A DNA stretch of 64,000 nt. Source: Bacteroidales bacterium. Its GTDB lineage: Bacteria > Bacteroidota > Bacteroidia > Bacteroidales > WCHB1-69. Numbering within the stretch: the stretch's first letter is position 1; each line of letters begins with the position of its first letter. The notes beneath the pieces were generated by a model. The model was not told the origin of the DNA. It searched no databases and worked only from the letters and a program-made list of their open reading frames with translations. This document shows, one piece after another, positions 17,173-24,912 of the stretch. Made by a program: the position numbers and the translations under genes. Where the stretch lies: positions 184,305-248,304 of the forward strand of contig JAKSMI010000002.1 in NCBI GenBank assembly GCA_024400635.1, in the 5' to 3' direction.

Positions 17173-17281
17173 TTCGCCCCAAACTATAATTTTTCACCCC
17201 GTATTTTAAATTTTCATCCCACACTTTTGAAAATTCACCCCAGATAATCGATTTTCACCCCAGATAATCGATTTTCACCCC
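17173..17281 (+). repeat. Six direct iterons (TTCACCCC type) at 20-21 bp spacing; probable operator array
   Basis: Copies begin at 17173 (TTCGCCCC), 17193 (TTCACCCC), 17213 (TTCATCCC), 17234, 17254 and 17274 (each TTCACCCC). All are in the same orientation, with spacings of 20, 20, 21, 20 and 20 bp, so they lie on one face of the helix two turns apart. The last three copies also share the intervening CAGATAATCGATT. Direct repeats at this spacing are the known mode of LytTR-domain binding, and a LytTR gene is adjacent. The assignment to that protein is inference. Confidence 0.75.
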
Positions 17282-17399
17282 TTTAAATACAATTACATAC
17301 CTTAAAAAATGCTTTAGTGTTTTTTTTTCGTTTTTTTGCACTCGCAAATTTCTATAAAATTAACTTTTTTTATAATTGTAAAAGAAAATAAGTTAAAAG

Positions 17400-19169
17400 A
17401 TGAAAGACATTAGCAGATTATTTGATATATTGAATCAATATCCTGAAAAATTTCCTGAACAAAAAGTGGCTTTGGCTTGCAAAAGAAATAATGTTTGGGA
17501 AACATTTTCACCTTCTGAATATAAATTAATTGCTGACAATATCAGCTATGGTTTGATGCACTTGGGAGTGAATCCCGGTGACAAAGTGGGTATCATTGCC
17601 ACGAACCGTCCCGAGTGGAACATGATTGATATGGCCATTTTGCAGATAGGTGCTATTACAGTGCCGGTTTATCCCACCATCAGCGAAAATGATTACCGTT
17701 ACATTGTTGGTCATTCTGATATGAAAGTGGTTTTTGTTGAAGGTGCCGAGGTAATGAATAAAATTGGCAATATAATGTCCGATACGCCAAAGTTGGAGAA
17801 GGTTTTCACTTTCATCGACCGCCAGCGTTTCTCTTATCTTGACCAGCTGATTGAAGAAGGCCGTTTGAATCCTGCTCCTGAAGAATTGCAGCGCAGAAGC
17901 GCGGCCGTCAAGCCTGAGGATTGTTCTACCATCATCTATACTTCCGGAACAACAGGAACTCCCAAAGGTGTGATGCTCTCTCATGACAACATCGTAAGTC
18001 AATTGAAGAATTTGCGGCATACTCCCGCTAAATGGAGCAACAAGGCCTTGAGTTTCTTGCCTGTTTGCCACGCTTACGAGCGTATGTTGGTGTTCTTATA
18101 CCAGCATTTGGGCATGTCTGTTTATTATGCGCAGAATATTGGCACCATTGCGGATAATATCAAGGAAATCAATCCGACGATGATGTCTGCGGTACCCAGA
18201 GTTTTGGAGAAATTCTATGATAAAATCTGGAATTCAAAGCGTAATATGAAACCTTTGAAAAAGGCGGTCTTTGTTTGGGCTATTGAGTTGGCAAAAAAAT
18301 ATAAGATCCAGGATTACGAACGTACTTGCTTTTATAACTTTAAGCATTGCATTGCAGATAAATTGGTTTATAGTAAGATTAGAGAAAATATCGGTGGTCA
18401 TTTTGATGTGGTTGTCTCTGGTGCGGCCAGCATACAACCTCATTTGGCTTCTTTCTTTTCTGCCATAGGAATGCCTGTTTATGAAGGTTATGGTTGTACT
18501 GAATCTTCCCCCGTGATTGCTGTATCAAACCGAGAATCTGGTGGACGGGAAGTCGGAACGGTTGGTTTTCCACTTCCTGGCGTTGAAATTCGCTTTGCGG
18601 AAAATGGGGAACTCTTGTGCCGTGGCCATAATGTAATGATGGGCTACTATAAGGATCCGGAAAAGACAGCCGAAGTTATTGATGCTGATGGTTGGCTTCA
18701 TACCGGTGATATGGGTAGATTTACCGATAAGGGGCAAGTCATCATTACAGGTAGAATCAAGAGTTTATTCAAAACTTCCTTTGGAAAATATGTTAATCCT
18801 GAAGTCATTGAAGAAAAATTCAGTGCATCTCCATTTATTGCCAATATCATGGTCATCGGTGAAAATCAGAAATTCGCAGCAGCAATAATTTCTCCCGATT
18901 TCGATTTCATGAAAGGCTGGTGCAAACGTCACGATGTGGAATACAAAGATAATGAAACACTTGTGGAAAATCCAGTCATTATCAAGCGCTTTGCCCGAGA
19001 AGTCCAAAAATACAATGCTTTCTTCGGTGATACTGAACAAGTGAAAAAATTTATCTTGGTACCAGATGAATGGACGATGAAAAATGAAATTCTTACGCCA
19101 ACTCTGAAAGTTAAAAGACATTTGGTACAGAAACGTTACGCTGCAAAAATCGAAGAGATTTTTAAATAA
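17400..19169 (+). CDS. Long-chain fatty-acid--CoA ligase (AMP-forming)
   Basis: 589 aa. The AMP-binding P-loop STIIYTSGTTGTPKGVMLSH lies near residue 180. Further adenylation motifs are YEGYGCTESSP, GWLHTGDMGRF and, in place of the catalytic Lys hinge, the ITGRIKSLFKTSFGKYVNPE block. The overall organisation (N-terminal PEKFPEQKVAL, central acyl tunnel region) is that of long-chain acyl-CoA synthetases, acting at the inner membrane to activate fatty acids with CoA and ATP. It is divergent from the LytTR gene across the iteron array and may be under its control. The 5-formyl-THF cyclo-ligase gene follows 18 bp later. Confidence 0.9.
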   Translation: MKDISRLFDILNQYPEKFPEQKVALACKRNNVWETFSPSEYKLIADNISYGLMHLGVNPGDKVGIIATNRPEWNMIDMAILQIGAITVPVYPTISENDYRYIVGHSDMKVVFVEGAEVMNKIGNIMSDTPKLEKVFTFIDRQRFSYLDQLIEEGRLNPAPEELQRRSAAVKPEDCSTIIYTSGTTGTPKGVMLSHDNIVSQLKNLRHTPAKWSNKALSFLPVCHAYERMLVFLYQHLGMSVYYAQNIGTIADNIKEINPTMMSAVPRVLEKFYDKIWNSKRNMKPLKKAVFVWAIELAKKYKIQDYERTCFYNFKHCIADKLVYSKIRENIGGHFDVVVSGAASIQPHLASFFSAIGMPVYEGYGCTESSPVIAVSNRESGGREVGTVGFPLPGVEIRFAENGELLCRGHNVMMGYYKDPEKTAEVIDADGWLHTGDMGRFTDKGQVIITGRIKSLFKTSFGKYVNPEVIEEKFSASPFIANIMVIGENQKFAAAIISPDFDFMKGWCKRHDVEYKDNETLVENPVIIKRFAREVQKYNAFFGDTEQVKKFILVPDEWTMKNEILTPTLKVKRHLVQKRYAAKIEEIFK

Positions 19170-19187
19170 TTATCAATCTGTATTTTG

Positions 19188-19712
19188 ATGGATAAAAAAG
19201 AATTGCGTTCATACGTTCGTCAGCAGAAGAAACAGTTTACACCAGAGCAGTTGATTGAAAAGTCATTGCCGATAATGCAGAAACTGGAACAGCATCCTTT
19301 ATTTCAAAAGGCGGCGACCGTGATGCTGTATAGTTCTCTGCCGGATGAAGTTTTTACCCATGATTTCATAAAGAATTGGTGCTCGGTCAAAAAAATCATT
19401 TTGCCGACGGTTGTTGGTGATGATATTATTCCAGTGGAAATGAATGCCCAAACCCATCTCGTCGTTGGTGATTTTGACATTTTGGAACCAGAATCAGAAC
19501 CTTATGAAGGAGGCTTTGACTTGATTGTCGTGCCTGGGATGGCCTTTGATACGCAAGGGAATCGTTTGGGTCGTGGAAAAGGTTATTATGATAGATTCCT
19601 TTGTCAATATCCGGATGTTCCAAAAATTGGTATTTGTTTTGATTTTCAACGAGTTGATGCGGTCCCAACAGAACCTACCGATATTCCTATGACGGAAATC
19701 ATTTACGGCTGA
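19188..19712 (+). CDS. 5-formyltetrahydrofolate cyclo-ligase
   Basis: 174 aa from the ATG at 19188 (a TTG three bases upstream is ignored). Family landmarks are the basic N-terminus KKELRSYVRQQKK, YSSLPDEV (the substrate loop), ILPTVVGDDIIPVEM, LIVVPGMAFDTQGNRLGRGKGYYDRFL with the ATP-binding GRGKGYYD motif, and GICFDFQ. It converts 5-formyl-THF to 5,10-methenyl-THF using ATP. It sits 18 bp after the acyl-CoA synthetase and is probably co-transcribed. Confidence 0.9.
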   Translation: MDKKELRSYVRQQKKQFTPEQLIEKSLPIMQKLEQHPLFQKAATVMLYSSLPDEVFTHDFIKNWCSVKKIILPTVVGDDIIPVEMNAQTHLVVGDFDILEPESEPYEGGFDLIVVPGMAFDTQGNRLGRGKGYYDRFLCQYPDVPKIGICFDFQRVDAVPTEPTDIPMTEIIYG

Positions 19713-19778
19713 TTTTCAGCGCTAAATCAATTTTTCAGCAATTATATATTTATACACTGATGTGTAATGCAATTTTTG

Positions 19779-19786
19779 TATCTTTG
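19779..19786 (+). promoter_or_regulatory. Putative -7 box for the PASTA protein gene
   Basis: TATCTTTG matches TAnnTTTG; the ATG follows 61 bp later at 19848. The upstream 60 bp is AT-rich, with no clear -33 TTTG. Confidence 0.45.
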
Positions 19787-19847
19787 CAAATTCTCTTAGA
19801 AGAAATTGTGAATTAACGATATTAATCAAGATTGCAAACCATAAATT

Positions 19848-20444
19848 ATGGGAAAGTTCAAAGAATTTTTTACACCTCGACACTTAGGATTCCACTTGTT
19901 GCTTGCCATTGGTATTACCTTCGTTTTGATGTTGGTGACAATGATTTTGCTTAGGTCATATACTCGCCATGGTCGCGAAGTTGATATGCCCGATTTTGTT
20001 GGACAGAATTGTAATGCGTTGATAGATACACTTTTGCCATCTGATTACATCATTGTGGTAACGGATGAAGTTTATGACAAGACGGTTGCAGCTGGTACAA
20101 TCTTGAAACAGAATCCGGAGGCGGGAGAAAAAGTGAAAAAAGGACGCAAGGTTTATTTGACAGTGGCTACTTCCGAACCGCCCAAAGTCATCATGCCTGA
20201 ACTTCGTGACGTTTCGCTGCGCCAGGCCGAAATCATGCTCGGAGCTCTTGGCCTCGAACTTGAAGGTACGATTTTGAAACCAAGCCCTTACGAAAACGCG
20301 GTCCTCGAACAATTGCACAAAGGTCGCGTTATCGCTGCTGGTACGGAAATTCGTATGGGAGATAAAATCACGCTCGTCGTCGGTCGTGATATTAGTGAAT
20401 TGCCTATGGGAGATTCTTTGAATGTTGAAACACAACTTCCTTAA
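19848..20444 (+). CDS. Single-pass membrane protein with PASTA domains
   Basis: 198 aa. A short cytoplasmic tail is followed by one membrane segment (FHLLLAIGITFVLMLVTMILL) and two PASTA repeats outside: VDMPDFVGQNCNALIDTLL...KQNPEAGEKVKKGRKVYLTVA (about 46-110) and VIMPELRDVSLRQAEIMLG...GTEIRMGDKITLVVG (about 114-180). PASTA domains bind muropeptides or act as spacers in wall proteins. Here there is no attached kinase or transpeptidase domain. The gene is 12 bp upstream of a T9SS cargo gene. Confidence 0.88.
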   Translation: MGKFKEFFTPRHLGFHLLLAIGITFVLMLVTMILLRSYTRHGREVDMPDFVGQNCNALIDTLLPSDYIIVVTDEVYDKTVAAGTILKQNPEAGEKVKKGRKVYLTVATSEPPKVIMPELRDVSLRQAEIMLGALGLELEGTILKPSPYENAVLEQLHKGRVIAAGTEIRMGDKITLVVGRDISELPMGDSLNVETQLP

Positions 20445-20456
20445 TTCTAATTGTTT

Positions 20457-22586
20457 ATGAAATCTATAACAAAGTTATTATTTTCTTTTGGACTCATTTT
20501 TCTGGCGTGTTTCAGTCTCAATGCTCAAGAAGTATTGTCAGGTTTGTCACACAATCCTGTGATTATGAATCAAGAAAAAACAAGATATCGTAGCACAGAA
20601 GCTATCCATTTGCCTTTTTTCGATGATTTTTCTAATTATACTGGCTATCCTAAATCTCTGTTATGGCATGATGGGCAGGCTTTTATAAATAATACAATGC
20701 CTGTTTTTCCACCCAGTATTGGTGTTGCGACACTTGACGCCTTGAACGAAGATGGCAGAATTTATCCTCATTTGGAAACACAGCCATTTGGTGCCGACAC
20801 GTTGACTTCCAATCCTATTAGAATGGATTATAATTTTTTGTATAATAGAACATTATATCCATCTGATTCGCTGTATTTCAGCTTTTATTATCAACCGGGA
20901 GGCGCTTCCAAATCCTATCCTGCCGTTGAGTGGGAACGCATTGGCGATCATCCAGACAGCGGTGACTCTTTGGTGTTGGAATTCGGTTATGCGACAGGCG
21001 ACAGTGTTTTTGCCGGTTATGAGTACAGGGATTATGAACTTACTCAAAATTACAACGCAGGTGATTCATTGCTGAATCCCTTCTTGCTTCCTGATACGTT
21101 TTATTATGTTTTTCCTGAAGCCGCTCCAAGCGGTGCTTCCGTTGATTTGCCTGCGGATACTATCTGGAAACCCGAATACGTTTGGAATCATATTTGGGCA
21201 ACTGATGGTTGTACGGTAGACAGTTGGCTCGAAAATGATGAAAATCATCTGCGGTATTTCAAAAAAGTCTTAATACCGATAACCAATCCAATCTATTTTA
21301 GAAATAATTTCCAGTTTCGATTCCGTAATTATGTCAGCCTTGAACCCAATGGTTATGATGCTTGGGCTTCAAATGTGGATCAGTGGCATATCGATTATGT
21401 CAAATTGGATCAGGGTGGCTCGTGTAATGATTTATATCCTCATGATGTATGCTTCGTTTCACCCACAACTTCAGCATTGAAAAATTATCAGTCGATGCCG
21501 TGGAATCAATACAGGACTTCGGATATGGCAGATGCTTTCAAAAATGAATTGGCAAATATTTCTTCCAATGTGATATCTATTTCTTACGATTATAGTGTGA
21601 AGAATGCGGCGGGTCAAATCATTGGTCAACAGCAGGCCACTTCTGAAAACGCGGCACCATACTACAATAATGGACTCTATACGAATCCTTATCATGCCGA
21701 ACCGGCAATCACTTTCAGTTTTCCTACGAATACTGAAGATAGTGCTGTGTTTTACATTTATCATACTTTCAAAGTATTAGGTGCTGTTGGTGATGATTGT
21801 ATTGCCAATGATAGTTGCCGATTTGAGCAAAAGTTCTACAATTATTATGCCTATGACGATGGAACGGCAGAAGCTGGCTATTCGATTTTGTCAACGATGA
21901 CTAATCCGGAAAGTTATATGGCGATGAAATTCACATTGGCACAGGCCGATACTTTACGTGGTGTACGTATGTGGTTCAATTCGGTGCTTAATGATGCCAA
22001 TGTCAATCCTTTTACATTGATGGTTTGGGATGAAATCAGTGGAAATCCTGGCAATGTGCTCTTGGAAATGCCAGGGCAGACACCCAAGTATGCCGACAAT
22101 CCACTTGATTTTGCCAACTATTATTTCGATGAACCATTTGTTGTTTCAGGAACTTTCTACGTGGGCATATATCAAAATAATTCCGTGCCTATCAACTTGG
22201 GTTTTGACCAGAACAATGATGCTCGTGCATTCTGGCTGTATAATACTTCTGGCGAATGGCGTGAGCCGTTTTTGAAAGGCGCACCTATGATACGCCCCGT
22301 ATTAGGGAAACGGTTTGATATGAGCACAATTCCAACTCCAACAGAAGAATTGACATATCAACTATACCCGAATCCTGCCGACCAGCAAATCAATCTGGTT
22401 TTGAAAGATTGGAATGGACAACAAACCTATGTTGCCATATACGATTTAGCTGGCAAACAGGTGGCGGAATTTATTTTTAATGACCAACATAATATTCTGA
22501 ATATTAGCAATTTAAATAGCGGAATGTATTTGCTGAAAGTTGTTTCAGGGAAAAATACCGCTGTCAATAAAATCATCAAAAGATAA
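20457..22586 (+). CDS. Large exported protein with T9SS C-terminal sorting domain
   Basis: 709 aa from the ATG at 20457. Signal peptide (KSITKLLFSFGLIFLACFSLNAQ). The mature protein is beta-rich, with a long domain around HLPFFDDFSNYTGYPKSLLW and repeated Asp/Asn/Tyr-rich stretches; a jelly-roll-like part lies near AYDDGTAEAGYSI. The last ~80 residues are a Por-type sorting domain: LYPNPADQQINLVL, YVAIYDLAGKQV, LNSGMYLLKVVSG and KIIKR. It should cross the outer membrane by T9SS and be anchored or released. No catalytic motif is recognised; an adhesive or structural role is possible. The exonuclease gene follows after 4 bp. Confidence 0.88.
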   Translation: MKSITKLLFSFGLIFLACFSLNAQEVLSGLSHNPVIMNQEKTRYRSTEAIHLPFFDDFSNYTGYPKSLLWHDGQAFINNTMPVFPPSIGVATLDALNEDGRIYPHLETQPFGADTLTSNPIRMDYNFLYNRTLYPSDSLYFSFYYQPGGASKSYPAVEWERIGDHPDSGDSLVLEFGYATGDSVFAGYEYRDYELTQNYNAGDSLLNPFLLPDTFYYVFPEAAPSGASVDLPADTIWKPEYVWNHIWATDGCTVDSWLENDENHLRYFKKVLIPITNPIYFRNNFQFRFRNYVSLEPNGYDAWASNVDQWHIDYVKLDQGGSCNDLYPHDVCFVSPTTSALKNYQSMPWNQYRTSDMADAFKNELANISSNVISISYDYSVKNAAGQIIGQQQATSENAAPYYNNGLYTNPYHAEPAITFSFPTNTEDSAVFYIYHTFKVLGAVGDDCIANDSCRFEQKFYNYYAYDDGTAEAGYSILSTMTNPESYMAMKFTLAQADTLRGVRMWFNSVLNDANVNPFTLMVWDEISGNPGNVLLEMPGQTPKYADNPLDFANYYFDEPFVVSGTFYVGIYQNNSVPINLGFDQNNDARAFWLYNTSGEWREPFLKGAPMIRPVLGKRFDMSTIPTPTEELTYQLYPNPADQQINLVLKDWNGQQTYVAIYDLAGKQVAEFIFNDQHNILNISNLNSGMYLLKVVSGKNTAVNKIIKR

Positions 22587-22590
22587 ACTT

Positions 22591-23397
22591 ATGAAACTAA
22601 ATCTTGAACGCCCTATTGTATTTTTTGATTTGGAAACCACAGGTCTCAATGTCGGAAAGGATAAAATCGTGGAAATTTCAATGCTTAAAGTGATGCCCGA
22701 CGGAGAAGAAATCACAAGAACTCAGATTCTGAATCCTGGATGTCATATTCCGCGAGAATGCTCAGAAGTTCATGGCATTTGGGACAAGGACGTACAAGAC
22801 AAACCGCATTTTGAGGAGTTGGCTGATGAGTTCCTCGATTTCATCGGTGATGCCGATTTGGCAGGTTTTAATTCCAATAAATTTGATATTCCACTTTTGG
22901 TAGAAGAGTTCCTGCGCTGTGATCGTCATTTGGACTTCAGAAATCGCAGAACCATTGATGTGCAAAATATTTTTCACCGGATGGAACCCCGTAATTTGGT
23001 TGCCGCCTACAAATTGTATTGCGGCAAGGATTTGACAGATGCTCATGAAGCAGCTGCGGATACCCGCGCTACATATGAAGTACTGCTTGCACAACTCGAA
23101 AAATATCAAAATACGGAATACGAAGATCGTAAAACAGGCATAAAAAGCATTCCAATACAAAATGATGTGAAAGCTTTGAGCAGTTTCTCCAGCGAAACCC
23201 GTTCGGTGGATTTTGCCAGCCATATTGTTTTCAACGATAATGATGAGGAAGTTTTCAATTTTGGGAAATACAAAGGACTTACCGTTGAAAGTGTCTTCCG
23301 TAAAGAACCTTCATATTATGCTTGGATGATGAATGCAGATTTCCCTTTGTACACTAAAGAAGTGATAACGAGAATAAAATCTCGTCTAATGTTTTAA
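22591..23397 (+). CDS. DnaQ-like 3'-5' exonuclease (DEDDh)
   Basis: 268 aa from the ATG at 22591; the frame extends upstream into the preceding gene, but the motif-bearing domain begins at MKLNLERPIVFFDLETTG. The DEDDh motifs are visible: FFDLETTGL (Exo I), LAGFNSNKFDIPLL (Exo II) and HEAAADTRATYEVLL (Exo III, with His and Asp). The C-terminal ~70 residues (FNFGKYKGLTVESVFRKEP, then YYAWMMNADFP) are an extra module also seen on exonuclease X-like proteins. Not linked to a polymerase gene, so probably a repair or processing exonuclease. Confidence 0.88.
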   Translation: MKLNLERPIVFFDLETTGLNVGKDKIVEISMLKVMPDGEEITRTQILNPGCHIPRECSEVHGIWDKDVQDKPHFEELADEFLDFIGDADLAGFNSNKFDIPLLVEEFLRCDRHLDFRNRRTIDVQNIFHRMEPRNLVAAYKLYCGKDLTDAHEAAADTRATYEVLLAQLEKYQNTEYEDRKTGIKSIPIQNDVKALSSFSSETRSVDFASHIVFNDNDEEVFNFGKYKGLTVESVFRKEPSYYAWMMNADFPLYTKEVITRIKSRLMF

Positions 23398-23422
23398 TTA
23401 ATATTCTAATAATTAATAGTAT

Positions 23423-24070
23423 ATGAAAAAAATAGCAGTGGTCTTATGTGGTTGTGGATGCATGGATGGCTCCGAAATCCACGAGTCAGTGATGACCTTA
23501 TTGGCAATTGATCGCAATGGATGTGAATATGAAATTTTTGCGCCAGATGCCGACCAATATCATGTTATCAATCATTATACCAATCAGGTGAGCAATGAAA
23601 AACGGAATATGTTGGTCGAAGCGGCACGTATTGCAAGAGGTAAAATTTTTCCTTTGCCGCAATTGAAAGCTGCCGATTTTGATGCTGTAATATTTCCTGG
23701 CGGTTTTGGTGCAGCTAAAAATCTTTTCGATTATGCTATTAATGGAACCAAGGCAAAAGTGATGCCAGAAGTGGAACGCGTTGTTAAAGAATTCCATAAA
23801 GCACGTAAGCCAATAGGAGCTCTTTGTATTGCCCCCGTTTTGATTGCTCGTATTTTAGGTTGTGGTACAATTACTGTGGGCAATAATCCCAATACCATTG
23901 CAGATGTTGAGGCTTTTGGCGCACAACATATCAATACAAAACAAACGGAAGTGATTGCAGATAAGGAAAATATGATTTATACCACACCGTGCTATATGCT
24001 GCCTGCTTCCATATCGGATATTGCCGATTGTGCCAATAATTTGGTGAAAAGCATGCTCGAAAATTTCTAA
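23423..24070 (+). CDS. elbB: ElbB-type DJ-1/PfpI superfamily protein (glyoxalase-like)
   Basis: 215 aa. The N-terminus KKIAVVLCGCGCMDGSEIHE and the run YEIFAPDADQYHVINH are diagnostic of ElbB (isoprenoid biosynthesis protein with amidotransferase-like domain). The nucleophile elbow is GALCIAPVLIARIL with the reactive Cys. E. coli ElbB has weak glyoxalase activity; the true role is uncertain. The stop shares one base with the aroK start (TAATG). Confidence 0.9.
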   Translation: MKKIAVVLCGCGCMDGSEIHESVMTLLAIDRNGCEYEIFAPDADQYHVINHYTNQVSNEKRNMLVEAARIARGKIFPLPQLKAADFDAVIFPGGFGAAKNLFDYAINGTKAKVMPEVERVVKEFHKARKPIGALCIAPVLIARILGCGTITVGNNPNTIADVEAFGAQHINTKQTEVIADKENMIYTTPCYMLPASISDIADCANNLVKSMLENF

Positions 24071-24615
24071 TGGGCCGTATCGCGTTAGTTGGTTTTGCGG
24101 GATGTGGCAAGTCGCACATTGGTAAAAGATTGGCCCATCGTCTGAATTATGATTTTGTGGATCTTGACGATGCTTTTGAGGAAATTTATCATCTTTCCAT
24201 TGCTGATTTTTTTCAAAAATATGGAGAAGCCGCATTTCGTTTGTGTGAACAGAAAGTATTGAATGATAATCTGTTAAAAGACAATATTGTTCTTGCTTTA
24301 GGCGGTGGAACTCCGTGTTTCGGACTAAACATGCAGCAAATAGTTGAACGTTGTTTTACGGTTTATGTGAAAATGTCGCCAGTTTCCTTGCATCATCGTC
24401 TACAAAATGCAAAACGTATTCGCCCATTGACACAAAATCTTAATTCAGAAGATCTTATGTCTTATATTGAAAAAACATTAGCTTTGCGTGAAACTTATTA
24501 TAATAAGGCACAAATATGTGTGAAAGGAGAGAATTTTGATTTGGAAGCATTGGTGGAGACATTGAATTCATTAAATGTGAAAAATGACGACAACCTATGT
24601 CAAAAAAATATATAA
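24070..24615 (+). CDS. aroK: Shikimate kinase
   Basis: 181 aa. Walker A GFAGCGKS (residues 8-15), shikimate-binding Asp in FVDLDD (about 32-35), GEAAFRLCE with the shikimate-contact Arg, VLALGGGTPCF, and the lid Arg in RIRPLTQN. It phosphorylates shikimate in the chorismate pathway. It overlaps elbB by one base and precedes a small membrane protein gene by 33 bp. Confidence 0.92.
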   Translation: MGRIALVGFAGCGKSHIGKRLAHRLNYDFVDLDDAFEEIYHLSIADFFQKYGEAAFRLCEQKVLNDNLLKDNIVLALGGGTPCFGLNMQQIVERCFTVYVKMSPVSLHHRLQNAKRIRPLTQNLNSEDLMSYIEKTLALRETYYNKAQICVKGENFDLEALVETLNSLNVKNDDNLCQKNI

Positions 24616-24648
24616 ATTTGCTTTTTGTTTAACTAACCCATTGAAATT

Positions 24649-24912
24649 ATGGCATTGAATTTGATACAGAGACCGGAAAAGAGAGAATTTCACTATAAGC
24701 CGCGTTATTATCAGTCGGAAGAGAATAAAACGGTTAATAAGGATGGTTCAGATTTTGATCCGGACAAATTTGCAGAGCGCCTCCATAAAAACTGGTCATC
24801 GCATAGAATGCGAAAGGATGATCGCAATAAATTCCCTTTGAAAATGGTTATTTGGCTTGCTTTCATCATCTTTGTGTTGGTATATTTCTTTGTTAAATTT
24901 TTTGAGAAATAA
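24649..24912 (+). CDS. Small single-pass membrane protein of unknown function
   Basis: 87 aa. A charged N-terminal ~60 residues (RPEKREFHYKPRYYQSEENK, then DPDKFAERLHKNWSSHRMRK) is followed by one C-terminal membrane segment (MVIWLAFIIFVLVYFFVKFF) and a short EK tail. It has no signal peptide and looks like a tail-anchored or single-pass protein with the bulk in the cytoplasm. It is translationally coupled to mutL (TAATG overlap at 24912). The family is not recognised. Confidence 0.75.
   Translation: MALNLIQRPEKREFHYKPRYYQSEENKTVNKDGSDFDPDKFAERLHKNWSSHRMRKDDRNKFPLKMVIWLAFIIFVLVYFFVKFFEK

Larger units (their letters stand above)
17095..17399. other. Divergent intergenic region between lytTR-type gene and acyl-CoA synthetase
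   Basis: 305 bp without a gene. It holds a minus-strand -7 box (17132-17139), six TTCACCCC-type iterons (17173-17281), and then an AT-rich stretch with long T runs (about 17321-17337) ahead of the ATG at 17400. No hairpin terminator is seen. Confidence 0.7.

Noticed and set aside
17173..17281. Possible CRISPR array
   Set aside because: Units are 8-13 bp with 20-bp period and similar spacers; no cas genes. It fits an operator array.
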